Shown piece by piece: positions 18,889 to 27,257 of a DNA stretch of 64,000 nt; within the stretch, counting starts at the first letter, position 1; the number at the start of each line of letters is the position of its first letter. A program made the position numbers and the translations under genes. This stretch comes from Cuneatibacter sp. NSJ-177. Lineage in GTDB: Bacteria; Bacillota; Clostridia; Lachnospirales; Lachnospiraceae. The stretch is taken from NCBI RefSeq assembly GCF_022867805.1, contig NZ_JALIFO010000001.1, positions 124,001 through 188,000 of the forward strand, in the 5' to 3' direction. The notes under the pieces are model-generated. The model saw only the letters and a program-made list of their open reading frames with translations, had not been told where the DNA came from and ran no database searches.

Positions 18889-19123
18889 ACGGCGAAGTCA
18901 TCCGGAGAATATTTGAATATTTCATGCTTGGCGCGTAAGCGCTCAAAATATGGGAGCTAAGCATTCGGGCAATAAAAAATTTTACGGATTCCCTCTTTTT
19001 CATGGTTTGTTTAGCTTTTGTTAAGTGAGGGCCAGTAAAATATTGTCAAAAGATACCATATAAAATTTCTTTAGAAAGGAGGTATCCCGTTTCCATCCAA
19101 GGAGAGCAGGAGGCGGGAACAAT
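18889..19123 (+). promoter_or_regulatory. leader region of the sheath-tube genes with a long imperfect hairpin
   Basis: An imperfect stem joins ATGCTTGGCGC (18924-18934) and GAGCTAAGCAT (18954-18964), with a smaller GCGC-GTAA-GCGC hairpin nested in it. A strongly AT-rich stretch follows, including AAATATT (19038-19044) and CATATAAAAT (19057-19066). These two resemble a sporulation sigma-E pair, but with a 12-nt gap that is too short. No good sigma-A pair is seen. The region probably contains a separate promoter for the abundant sheath and tube proteins, since it is the largest gap in the locus. Confidence 0.4.
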
Positions 19124-20854
19124 ATGGCGGAATATTTATCACCAGGCGTCTATGTGGAAGAATTTGAATCCGGCGGCAAGCCCATGGAAGGCGTGGGCAC
19201 CAGCACGGCAGGCTTTATCGGCCTGGCCGAAAAGGGGGCCGCGGAGGGCGTCCCTCAGCTGGTCACCAACTTTGCAGACTTTAAGAGAAAGTACGGGGGG
19301 TACCTCTCCGAGAATGAATTCGGAGATTACCGTTTCCTGGCTTATGCCGTGGAGCATTTCTTCGTCAACGGAGGATCCCGCGCTTTTATTTCGCGTGTGG
19401 TTCCGGGCGATGCCAAATGCGCATCCGGTTTGGTCCCTGCCGAAGAGCCCCTGCTTACCATTTCGGCAAAGAACCCTGGTATGTGGGGCAATAACATCAA
19501 TGTTGTGATCACCCCTTCGTCCAAAGCAAAAACTCAGATTTTGGATATCTTGGAGACTTCTTCCGGAAAGAAATACCATGTAAAGAATTCCAACGGTTTC
19601 CAGCCCGGCGATGTGGTGATGTACACGGATAAGACCACGGTCCTTTACAACCGCGTGATCAAGAGCCAGGACAACATTATCGAATTCGAGGAAGAGTTCG
19701 ACGACAGTGTTGTGGACAAAAACCTTCTGCCGGTCAAGGTGATCACCACATGCGAGTTCAGCCTGGAAGTCAAGGCCGACGATCTGGCAGAGTTCTATGA
19801 GAATGTTTCTTTCAACATCACCGCGCCCAACTATGTGGAAAAGAAGACGGCGAAGTCCGATCTGATTTCCGTTGCCTGCCAAAAACCCGACGAGGCTTCC
19901 GCGCCTTTCCTGGCGCTGGCCGGAGGCAATGAGGAACAGGCGGTTGTCTCCGTAACCCTGACCGGCGGTTCCAACGGCAGCGTGGGAACTCTGACCGCCG
20001 CCGACTTTATCGGCACGGACAACGGCGCAGGACGGCGTACGGGCATTCAGTCTTTCCTGGACAACGATAGTGTGTCGATCATGGCGGTTCCCGGCGTCAC
20101 CGACCCCAACGTGCAGTTGATGCTGGTGGCTCACTGTGAGAACCTGGGCAGCCGTTTTGCGGTACTGGATATGCCGAGGGATGCCAAGAAGATCGACGAC
20201 ATCATGGCGCACCGGGATATCTTTGATTCCAACTATGCAGCTCTCTATCACCCCTGGCTGATGGTCTTTGATCCGCTGGACAAGAAAAACGCGGCGATCC
20301 CCCCGTCGGGCTCTATCATGGGAATCTATGCCCGCAGCGACAACACCCGCGGCGTGCACAAGGCTCCTGCCAATGAAGTGGTCCGCGCCTGCGTCGGGCT
20401 GGACTGCCAGTTCAACAAGGGCGAGCAGGATATTCTGAACCCGAAAGGTGTAAACCTGATCCGCTCATTCCCCGGACAGGGAATCCGCGTCTGGGGCGCA
20501 CGGACGGCCACCAGCAATCCCAGCTGGAAATATGTCAATGTCCGCCGCCTGTTCATCTACATTGAGGAATCCATTAAAGCCAACACCAACTGGGCCGTTT
20601 TCGAGCCCAACGACGAGGTTCTGTGGGTGCGTGTCAAGAGAACCATCGAGGTGTTCCTGACCGGTATGTGGAGAGACGGCTCCCTGGCGGGAAGTACGCC
20701 GGAGGAGGCATTCTTTGTCAACATCGGCCATGAAACCATGAGTCAGGATGATATTGATAACGGACGTCTGGTCTGCGTCATCGGCGTGGCGCCTGTGAAA
20801 CCGGCAGAGTTTGTTATCTTTAGAATTTCTCAAAAGACCAGCGACGCGGAATAA
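19124..20854 (+). CDS. contractile tail sheath protein
   Basis: The 576-residue sheath subunit forms the contracting outer cylinder. The N-terminus has the family opening SPGVYVEEFESG and GVGTSTAGFIGLAEKG. The C-terminal third carries KGVNLIRSFPGQGIRVWGARTA in two parts (about 448-470) and YVNVRRLFIYIEESI (about 482), the sheath core handshake region; the protein ends with PAEFVIFRISQK. The middle (about 130-300) is an insertion domain likely to face outward. AGGAGG precedes the ATG. A single sheath gene is present, unlike Afp/PVC clusters with three, so the sheath is probably a homopolymer. Confidence 0.95.
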   Translation: MAEYLSPGVYVEEFESGGKPMEGVGTSTAGFIGLAEKGAAEGVPQLVTNFADFKRKYGGYLSENEFGDYRFLAYAVEHFFVNGGSRAFISRVVPGDAKCASGLVPAEEPLLTISAKNPGMWGNNINVVITPSSKAKTQILDILETSSGKKYHVKNSNGFQPGDVVMYTDKTTVLYNRVIKSQDNIIEFEEEFDDSVVDKNLLPVKVITTCEFSLEVKADDLAEFYENVSFNITAPNYVEKKTAKSDLISVACQKPDEASAPFLALAGGNEEQAVVSVTLTGGSNGSVGTLTAADFIGTDNGAGRRTGIQSFLDNDSVSIMAVPGVTDPNVQLMLVAHCENLGSRFAVLDMPRDAKKIDDIMAHRDIFDSNYAALYHPWLMVFDPLDKKNAAIPPSGSIMGIYARSDNTRGVHKAPANEVVRACVGLDCQFNKGEQDILNPKGVNLIRSFPGQGIRVWGARTATSNPSWKYVNVRRLFIYIEESIKANTNWAVFEPNDEVLWVRVKRTIEVFLTGMWRDGSLAGSTPEEAFFVNIGHETMSQDDIDNGRLVCVIGVAPVKPAEFVIFRISQKTSDAE

Positions 20855-20875
20855 CGGCGAAAGGAGAGTTAAAAA

Positions 20876-21301
20876 ATGGCTTCATATCCCTATGGAAGAT
20901 TTCGATATAAGGTGGAGATTGACGGCATAGAAGCCGGCGGCTTCTCCGAGGTGACCGGTTTTGACGCATCCATCGATGTGATGGAGTACCGGGAAGGGGA
21001 CATGGTACAGACCCCGATGAAGATACCGGGACTGAAAAAATACGGCAATATCACACTGAAGAAAGGGCTGGCGGATTCCCGCGCCCTGTACGACTGGATG
21101 ATCGCCGGAGTGAACGGGGAGGTCGAGAGAAAGACCATCACGATCACTTTGCTGAATGCAACGGAAGCAGCGGTTGCTTCCTGGCGTGTGATCAATGCCT
21201 GGCCGGTGAAATATACAGGGCCGGATTTCAGCGCAACCTCCTCTGAGGTTGCCGTGGAGACTCTGGAGATCGCACACGAGGGCATGACGAGAGAATCGTA
21301 A
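20876..21301 (+). CDS. inner tail tube protein (Afp1/Pvc1 type)
   Basis: The 141-residue protein of the phage T4 gp19 / CIS tube family forms the hexameric inner tube driven out by sheath contraction. Motifs are YGRFRYKVEIDGIEAGGFSEV in the first 27 residues (seen in segments), YREGDM, and the GNITLKKGLADSRALYDWM region. The C-terminus ends with VETLEIAHEGMTRES. It lies 21 nt after the sheath gene, with AAAGGAGAG before its ATG. A hairpin-rich gap follows, so sheath and tube may be made in excess of the downstream baseplate proteins. Confidence 0.94.
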   Translation: MASYPYGRFRYKVEIDGIEAGGFSEVTGFDASIDVMEYREGDMVQTPMKIPGLKKYGNITLKKGLADSRALYDWMIAGVNGEVERKTITITLLNATEAAVASWRVINAWPVKYTGPDFSATSSEVAVETLEIAHEGMTRES

Positions 21302-21327
21302 GCGAACAGATACTTCGGGAAGAGGGA

Positions 21328-21376
21328 TGCCATTCTGCAAAAAAGGCGCAGTGATGGCAGCCCCTTCTTGGGGTTT
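21328..21376 (+). other. two small hairpins between tube gene and baseplate genes, possible attenuator
   Basis: An imperfect stem formed by GCCAT...GC and GC...ATGGC (about 21328-21355) is followed by a compact CCCC-TTCTT-GGGG hairpin (21361-21373) with TTT after it. They sit in the 103-nt gap after the sheath and tube genes, where partial termination would lower expression of baseplate and chaperone genes relative to the polymer subunits. Confidence 0.4.
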
Positions 21377-21404
21377 GGGGCGGCGATAAAGGAGGAGGAT
21401 TTTT

Positions 21405-21776
21405 ATGGCATTTCAAACCGAGTACAATTTTGTGCTTCCCAGAGGCTATCTGGACCGGGAAGGAGTCCTGCACAAAGAAGGAGTCATGCGTTTAGCCAAC
21501 GCAGGGGATGAGATCCTGCCGTTAAAGGATCCGAGGGTACAGCAGAATCCCGGTTATCTGACCGTCATTTTGCTGGCCAGAGTCATCACCAAGCTGGGGT
21601 CTCTGCCGGCGGTGGACACCCGCGTGGTGGAGAATCTGTTTACGATGGATCTAGCGTATCTCCAGGATTTGTACCAGCGGATCAATACGATGGAATCTCC
21701 CAGCTACCGGGCGGTCTGCCCCCACTGCCACCAGGAGATCGAGGTGCCCATAAATTTTATGGAAGCCGGCCTATAG
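21405..21776 (+). CDS. tail/baseplate assembly chaperone-like protein with CPHC motif
   Basis: The 123-residue protein begins MAFQTEYNFVLPRGYLD and contains KDPRVQQNPGYLTVILLARVITKLG (split: residues 45-69), a region resembling T4-family baseplate hub assembly chaperones and phage tail assembly proteins. Near the end is CPHCHQEIEVP, a likely zinc knuckle or treble-clef half. It is strongly expressed in principle (GGAGGAGG before the ATG). Its last codons hold a slippery AAATTTT heptamer, and a -1 shift there would extend it by the DUF6760-like frame to 182 residues. Its position between the tube gene and a very long gene is that of the phage G/GT cassette. The exact family is uncertain. Confidence 0.75.
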   Translation: MAFQTEYNFVLPRGYLDREGVLHKEGVMRLANAGDEILPLKDPRVQQNPGYLTVILLARVITKLGSLPAVDTRVVENLFTMDLAYLQDLYQRINTMESPSYRAVCPHCHQEIEVPINFMEAGL

Positions 21777-21789
21777 AACTTTATCCGGC
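21752..21789 (+). promoter_or_regulatory. candidate programmed -1 ribosomal frameshift signal
   Basis: The heptamer A AAT TTT (21752-21758) is in the correct phase (ATA AAT TTT ATG in frame 0). It is followed by a 6-nt spacer and a stem, GCCGG (21765-21769) with CCGGC (21785-21789), that encloses the frame-0 stop TAG (21774-21776). Slipping -1 joins residue 118 of the upstream protein to a 64-codon frame ending at 21952. Confidence 0.7.
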
Positions 21790-21952
21790 GGAAAAAATCT
21801 ACGAGGAGGCGGCGTTCATCGGCTACTATTTTCACTGGAGCCACGATGAGATCATGGAGATGAGTCATCTGGACCGGATCCGGTGGTGCAAGGAAATCTC
21901 TAAGATTAACAGCAGGCTGAATGATGAACCGGAGAATGTGTTCGCCGTCTAG
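21758..21952 (+). CDS. DUF6760/Afp6-like small protein, likely expressed only as a -1 frameshift extension
   Basis: In the -1 frame the sequence reads ELYPAEKIYEEAAFIGYYFHW, then SHDEIMEMSHLDRIRWC and an end at ENVFAV. This matches the short (about 55-60 residue) DUF6760-type proteins of CIS clusters, which start close to 'YP.[ED]K..EE.AFI.Y.FHW' and carry the DEIM...RRRW core. The frame is open from 21512, but it has no ATG, GTG or TTG until 21854, inside the conserved core. A standalone start is therefore lacking, and the frameshift at 21752-21758 is the best explanation. The given start is the first -1 codon after the slip. The stop lies 9 nt before the next gene. Confidence 0.7.
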   Translation, partial: YGSRPIELYPAEKIYEEAAFIGYYFHWSHDEIMEMSHLDRIRWCKEISKINSRLNDEPENVFAV

Positions 21953-21961
21953 GAGTGACAG

Positions 21962-22393
21962 ATGGAAAAATATATGTCGAATTATCGGTTCCGCGTTGTA
22001 CTGGGAAATGTTCCCGGATATAACCCGGAGGTGATCAGTTTTGCCAGAGCATCCGGACTGCAGCTGAGTTTGGAGTTTGAAGAACTGGCCGAGGGCGGGC
22101 TCAATGACCGGCCCCACGTTCTGAACAATCCGGCGAAGAAGAACGGGACGCTGGTGCTGGAACGGGGCGTGGCCGGAAAAAAAGGCTGGATGGCCCGGAT
22201 GAGGCCAGGGCTACATCTGGGAACCTGGCTCCGGATTTCCCTGATGGACGCTAGAAATGATAAGATCCTCAGGTCCTATGAGATCGAGGACGGAGTGGTG
22301 ACCAAGTGGGAATTGTCGCCGCTGGATGCCATGGGACATGAGGTGTTGATTGAAAAGCTGGAAATCCAGTATGTAGGATTGAAACTATCCTGA
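21962..22393 (+). CDS. second tube-like protein (Afp5-type tube initiator)
   Basis: The 143-residue protein of the tail tube fold begins NYRFRVVLGNVPGYNPEVIS and includes FEELAEGGLNDRPHVLNN and KKNGTLVLERGV; the C-terminus is EVLIEKLEIQYVGLKL. In Afp and PVC clusters a divergent tube paralogue (Afp5) sits between the baseplate hub and the first tube ring; this gene has the right size and place. It is less like the main tube protein than expected for a recent duplication. AGGAG precedes the ATG nine bases away. It is 28 nt upstream of the giant modular gene. Confidence 0.88.
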   Translation: MEKYMSNYRFRVVLGNVPGYNPEVISFARASGLQLSLEFEELAEGGLNDRPHVLNNPAKKNGTLVLERGVAGKKGWMARMRPGLHLGTWLRISLMDARNDKILRSYEIEDGVVTKWELSPLDAMGHEVLIEKLEIQYVGLKLS

Positions 22394-22421
22394 TCGTTAT
22401 CGTTGAGAGGCAGGTGGCGGC

Positions 22422-25400
22422 ATGGGACTGACTCTGATAAATCCTTTTTTTGCACAGCAAATCATAGATAAATATGCTTTTCATGACACCTGTTTCTTGG
22501 AAGAGGTGAATTTTGTTTACTATGAACCTGCTGCGGAAAACCAGCCCCCGGCTTCTTATCACACGGAGCTGCTCCTTAAGCTGTTCCTCCAATTCCAGAC
22601 GCTGGTTCTGGCCGGTCAGAAAAACATTTTAAACCAGTCTATGCTGCAGCAGGTGCTGTCCCATTCGCTGACAGAAGCGGGAACAGGCGATGGAAATTCC
22701 TCCCAGACCAATCAGAAAAAGCAGCAGGCGGCCGGCCTGCGCAGAAGAATCCCGTCATCTATCGAATCGGAAAAACAGCGGCTGCGGCGGGAACGAAGGC
22801 TGACCGTCGATGAGGCCTTCTTGGGGAGTTGGATCCGAAAGCTGACAGAGGAAGAATCTAAGTTCGTCTCTCAGGAATTATTGAATGCCGGAATTTTGCC
22901 CCGGGATCAAAAAGCGGAAAGCGGCGAGGAGCGCATACAGGAAAAAACAGCTCCCAGTCACGAAAAAATTGGGCTGAGGGCAGAAAGTGAAACGGCGGGC
23001 CGCCTGCGAAGAGAAGCTTCTTCTTATGAGATCCTGAGACGGTGGAACCGGTTGGACGGTGAAGAAAAAGAAAAGATAACAGAGTGGATCCAGAATCATG
23101 TGCTCGGCTCTGCAAATCAGGAAACGTTTCGCCGGTTGATTTTAAAATATGAGGAACCGGTCCGGCGGGAGATGGAAAAGACAGCTTCGTCTCGCGTCTT
23201 TCCAGAGGTTTTTTCTGTTTGGGCAGGGGAAGCCCCATCCTTTTTGATCCAGTCCTCTTCCATCCAGGATTCCGATTCTCTGCTGGCCTGGAACAAGCGA
23301 TCCTCTCAGACAGATGGGCGGACCACCATGGAAGGACAAGAAAAGGCAAGGGCTGGTCTCTCCCAAGGAACGTCAGGCGAGAAAAACTCAAAACAAGGCG
23401 GTTTAAAGCAGAACCGTTTTTCCCTTCTTTGGAAGGATTTGAAAGAGCGGGAGCAGGCGGAAGAAAAGCAGGCTCAGGAACGTCTGCTGTGGGAAGGCGC
23501 GGGAGTCTTGACATTTTTGCGGCGGAAGGACCTCCGGGAAGAACGAGAGGAATTTCTTCGTTTGGCAGCCGAGAGCGCGGGATCCAAAGCGGCGGATCGG
23601 ATCAAAAAATATTGGGAACTGCCTGCTGAGAAACCCGAAGGGGTTTCGGAACGGGAGAAAGAAATAGAGCCGGTTCTCCGGCTGATTGCGAGAGAAAATC
23701 AAAGACAGGCAACTGTCTTGTACCATAGATTGGAAGAGTCCCGGACCTACCAGGAAGATACCGCCGCTGTCTCGGCCAAGCTGGAAGCAATGGCCAGGAT
23801 CCGAGGAATCAGAGGAGACATCGGACGGGGGCAGAATCCGGAGGAACTCATCCGCCTGGCCGGAGAACAGATCGGGCCGGAAGCGGTGGAAATTTTGGAA
23901 CAGTATTTTCAACAGACAATCCGAAACGATCGGAAGAAGGCAGGCGAAACAAAGGACTCTGATCCGGAAAGAAATTCAGAACCAACAATCGGGAGGGTGG
24001 AAAACAGGCAGGAGGGAAACCGGCAGGAACCAGTCCAGGATGCTTTACCGCTGCCTATACGGGAGTTGGCAATACATTCTTCCGGCCGTCTGGCGGCCTT
24101 GATTCAAAAATCTGGAATCCTGGAACAGCCGGAATTTTGGTGGTTCCGGGAAAGAATTGTGCGCAGCGCAGATGGTGTTTCCGAGACGCAGGACTCATTC
24201 TTTGATCAAGGAAACCCTTATGAAGAGGTTTTGATTCAGCTTCGAAAACAAGCGAAAGATCCAGGGATCCGAACCCAGTTCATAAATCTCTCGGAACGTC
24301 TGCTGACTTCTTCCGAGGCGAGGTTGCTTCGGCAATACCTGACCTCCGAACCGGATTCCGGTCCAATCGAAAAACAGAGTCCAAAGAATTCCCCGGAAGC
24401 CCCGGTTCGGGATATCATTCAGAGAAACCAGGGAAAGATTTTGTCCCTTCTCCAAGCGTCCGGAGTTTTGGAACTCCCAGAATTTCAGGCTGAGAAGCCG
24501 GATGAAACCGCAGGAAAAGAGCGGCACCGCGGGGAGCGTTTCTCCGACGGGAATCTGGAACTGCTTCAGAGGGAAAACTTTGCCTTTCCTTTTTACGAAA
24601 CTGTTTTTCGTACACTGAGGGAGAAGGAAAGCTACCGGTCCGTGCGGGAAGAATTGGCGCGGCTGGCGGCGGAGGCGTTGAGTGAGAACGACCTTCGGGT
24701 GCTGACGAAGTATCTGGAAACACCCCGGACCGATTCGTCCCGACCGGATCTATTCCGACCGGATCTATCCCGACCGGATTCCTCCCGACTCGATTTGTCC
24801 CAACCGGATTCTTCACAACCTGATCCATCCCGCGACTGGAAGAGCAGCAGTCGGGAACCGGGGAAACCGGAGGAGGAAACCAAGCATCCCGGTGTAAAAG
24901 AATACACAGTTTCCGGTCCGGAAGGAAAAGAGAAGGAAGCTAAGGCAGCTGAGAAAGCTAAAGCAATTAAGGAAGCTAAGGCAACTAAGGCAACTAAGGA
25001 AGTTGAGGCAACTAAAGAAGCAAAGATAGAGACAAAGCTTGACGGCAATCAAGAGGGTTCCCGAAACGTAGATTCCAGGTTAGAAGACAAGGAAACCGTC
25101 TGGGAATTCGGAAAGGATTCCGCCGAATCAGGCAGAAAGCCAGGCATTTGGGAAAGATCGGCGGTAAAAGCCGCGGGTAATCCTTCACAATCTGCAGAGC
25201 GGTCGGGTGGTGTGGAACCGGCGGTCCGTACAGGATTAGCGGCTGACGCCGGCCCTCTTGGAAAGACAGAAATGCCCGGCGGGCTGATGGCTCTGACGAA
25301 AGCATACCCAAAAACGTTTTCTTCCTTGCTGGAACGGGCCGGAATTTTTGATCTGTCGGAATTTGTCGGGAGACTGACCGCGGAAGATGGGGGAGAAGAT

Positions 25401-27242
25401 GCGGGATTTTCCTATGAGTCCGTCTTTTTGACGCTTAGAGAGAAGGAATCTTACCGGAAGGAGCGGGAAAATCTGGTCCGTCTGACGGAAGAGCAGATGG
25501 GAGCGGCGGCAGGCAGACTGCTGAGATCATATCTGGGAATGTCTTTGGGGAAGTTATCGGGGGAAGCGGATACCGGCACTGACTGCGGCACAAGAGATGC
25601 CGAAACAGAGCCGGGCGGAAGATCTGGCGGAGTCCATGAGAGCGCCCGCGGCAGGGGGCGGAGAGACATTTTGCATTCAGGTGAGAGGCCCAAGGAACGG
25701 CACATCAAGACGGAAGGCCTGGAACAGCAAGAAAAGCCTGGCTTGACCAAGCCGTCTGCGGGCTTGCCCTCAGCGGAAAAAATCACTGTGAGAACGGCGG
25801 CTGATTTTCGGAACCAGCCGGGAGTAAAACTGCCGGAAGAACTGTCCGCGCTGATCCGAAAAAACGGAGAGCTTCTTCCTAGTATTCTGAGACGCGCCGG
25901 AATTTCACTATCCCAGGATGAGGATGGAATCGTTTTTCGTATCCATCCGGAGAAAACCGGTCATACAGAGAGGCTGAACCACGGGCAGGCGGAAAACGGT
26001 CCGGAAGAATCCTTGTCCTACGGGGAGTACGGAGCCCTTTTTTCCTATCTAAAGACAGAACACGGATTTCAGAGAGAGCGGGAGGAACTGACCCGCCTCT
26101 TCCGGGAAAATTTGGGATCCGAGGCTGCCCGGACAGTGGAGCATTATTTTTCTGCTGGGCAGGCGCTTACCGGGGAGAGAAGCCAGGCGGCTTTGCTTCC
26201 GGATATACGCCCAATCCGGACCGTACCCCTGCGAATTGGCCCTGCGCCGGGGAGGCATGTTCTTCCCACTGCCCTGAAAGAGATCTTTCGGGGAAAGGAA
26301 CAAGCCTGGGCGGCGCTGTTTGCGGAGGCTGGACTTGACCCTTTGACGGAACAGGCCGATCGGTCCCGCCGGGCGGGCGGACAGAATGAAAAGGCGGGGG
26401 GATCACTTGACTTCCTATACGGGGAGTTGTTGATTGTTTTAAAGGAATCCCCCGAACAGGTCAAAACGAGGGAAGCTCTGGTCCGGCTGGCGAAGGAACG
26501 GATGGGCCGTGAGGCCGGAAACGCTTTGGAAGCTTTTTTTCAGACCTCGTCGGAGGGGGTCACCCGCCCGATGGAGACATCCTTTTATCCGCCGGAACTC
26601 CGGAACATAGCCCAGACATTGCCGTCCGGCCGGGCTCAGCCGATGCCTTTGACATCAAGTGTGATGCGGAAAAGAAATCTATCCGGTTCTGTTGATCCAT
26701 CGAGCGCGGATTTTTCCTTTCAACGAAAGGTCGGTTCCCCAGCGCTGCCCGGCCATGAGGCAGGCCAGCCGGCGCCGCCGGATCAAACCTTTGCACCTGG
26801 CCAGCCTGCGGCCGTTTTCCACTACCGGGTCCCGCCAGATCCTCTGACAGGGCCGGCCCCGCCTCCACCCCTGCTCCATGAGAGCGTGTGGGAAAAGCAT
26901 CCGGTGTCCAAGCATCCGGCGGCGGATCCCGCGGCTTTAGACTCGGTGACGTTTCCCAGAAAACAGCCGCCAGAGCCGCGATGGGAGGAATTAAAGCCCG
27001 CCCAGCTGAAGCTTTTGCAGAGCCAGACCCGGAGAACCCAGGATCTGGAGGCAGCGCAGGGGCGGATTGAGAAGTTGGAAGAGCAGATCCGCCTTCAGGA
27101 AACTAAGGTGACCCAGCTTTCGGAAAGCCAGGGAGCCGGAAACGAGATTCCTAGGCCGGATGTCGGCGCCATCACCAGAGAGGTAGTAAAACGTTTAGAA
27201 CGGGAACTGCGGCTGGAAAAGATGCGAAAAGGACTTTTATAG
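22422..27242 (+). CDS. 1606-residue modular helical protein, candidate tape measure
   Basis: A recognisable N-terminal region (NPFFAQQIIDKYAFHDTCFL, then a helical HTELLLKLFLQFQTLVL) is followed by about seven degenerate modules of 60-110 residues. Each ends in a version of REELxRLAxExxGxxAxRxLxxYL (DNA near 23530-23610, 23840-23905, 24260-24345, 24640-24720, 25450-25530, 26080-26150, 26470-26540). Between modules are low-complexity linkers: an RPD-type 5-residue repeat and a Lys/Ala/Thr/Glu run. The C-terminus is coiled coil. No membrane segment is seen. Its length, its place right after the chaperone frameshift cassette and tube gene, and its helical repeats suggest the length ruler. The 788-residue protein at 44822 is the alternative, and classical Afp14 lies elsewhere in its cluster. 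Confidence 0.5.
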   Translation: MGLTLINPFFAQQIIDKYAFHDTCFLEEVNFVYYEPAAENQPPASYHTELLLKLFLQFQTLVLAGQKNILNQSMLQQVLSHSLTEAGTGDGNSSQTNQKKQQAAGLRRRIPSSIESEKQRLRRERRLTVDEAFLGSWIRKLTEEESKFVSQELLNAGILPRDQKAESGEERIQEKTAPSHEKIGLRAESETAGRLRREASSYEILRRWNRLDGEEKEKITEWIQNHVLGSANQETFRRLILKYEEPVRREMEKTASSRVFPEVFSVWAGEAPSFLIQSSSIQDSDSLLAWNKRSSQTDGRTTMEGQEKARAGLSQGTSGEKNSKQGGLKQNRFSLLWKDLKEREQAEEKQAQERLLWEGAGVLTFLRRKDLREEREEFLRLAAESAGSKAADRIKKYWELPAEKPEGVSEREKEIEPVLRLIARENQRQATVLYHRLEESRTYQEDTAAVSAKLEAMARIRGIRGDIGRGQNPEELIRLAGEQIGPEAVEILEQYFQQTIRNDRKKAGETKDSDPERNSEPTIGRVENRQEGNRQEPVQDALPLPIRELAIHSSGRLAALIQKSGILEQPEFWWFRERIVRSADGVSETQDSFFDQGNPYEEVLIQLRKQAKDPGIRTQFINLSERLLTSSEARLLRQYLTSEPDSGPIEKQSPKNSPEAPVRDIIQRNQGKILSLLQASGVLELPEFQAEKPDETAGKERHRGERFSDGNLELLQRENFAFPFYETVFRTLREKESYRSVREELARLAAEALSENDLRVLTKYLETPRTDSSRPDLFRPDLSRPDSSRLDLSQPDSSQPDPSRDWKSSSREPGKPEEETKHPGVKEYTVSGPEGKEKEAKAAEKAKAIKEAKATKATKEVEATKEAKIETKLDGNQEGSRNVDSRLEDKETVWEFGKDSAESGRKPGIWERSAVKAAGNPSQSAERSGGVEPAVRTGLAADAGPLGKTEMPGGLMALTKAYPKTFSSLLERAGIFDLSEFVGRLTAEDGGEDAGFSYESVFLTLREKESYRKERENLVRLTEEQMGAAAGRLLRSYLGMSLGKLSGEADTGTDCGTRDAETEPGGRSGGVHESARGRGRRDILHSGERPKERHIKTEGLEQQEKPGLTKPSAGLPSAEKITVRTAADFRNQPGVKLPEELSALIRKNGELLPSILRRAGISLSQDEDGIVFRIHPEKTGHTERLNHGQAENGPEESLSYGEYGALFSYLKTEHGFQREREELTRLFRENLGSEAARTVEHYFSAGQALTGERSQAALLPDIRPIRTVPLRIGPAPGRHVLPTALKEIFRGKEQAWAALFAEAGLDPLTEQADRSRRAGGQNEKAGGSLDFLYGELLIVLKESPEQVKTREALVRLAKERMGREAGNALEAFFQTSSEGVTRPMETSFYPPELRNIAQTLPSGRAQPMPLTSSVMRKRNLSGSVDPSSADFSFQRKVGSPALPGHEAGQPAPPDQTFAPGQPAAVFHYRVPPDPLTGPAPPPPLLHESVWEKHPVSKHPAADPAALDSVTFPRKQPPEPRWEELKPAQLKLLQSQTRRTQDLEAAQGRIEKLEEQIRLQETKVTQLSESQGAGNEIPRPDVGAITREVVKRLERELRLEKMRKGLL
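24729..24833 (+). repeat. 15-bp tandem repeat inside the modular gene (5-residue RPD units)
   Basis: About seven imperfect copies of a CCGACCGGATCTATC-like unit encode consecutive [SF]RPD[LS]-type pentapeptides. The copies drift mainly at synonymous or conservative positions. This is a likely site of repeat-number variation and forms an unstructured linker. Confidence 0.8.
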
Positions 27243-27257
27243 GGAAAGGAGACGCAG

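Noticed and set aside
21854-21952. DUF6760-like gene starting at the ATG at 21854
   Set aside because: It would lose the conserved YP.EK..EEAAFI..YFHW part and has no ribosome site; a frameshift product explains the full domain.
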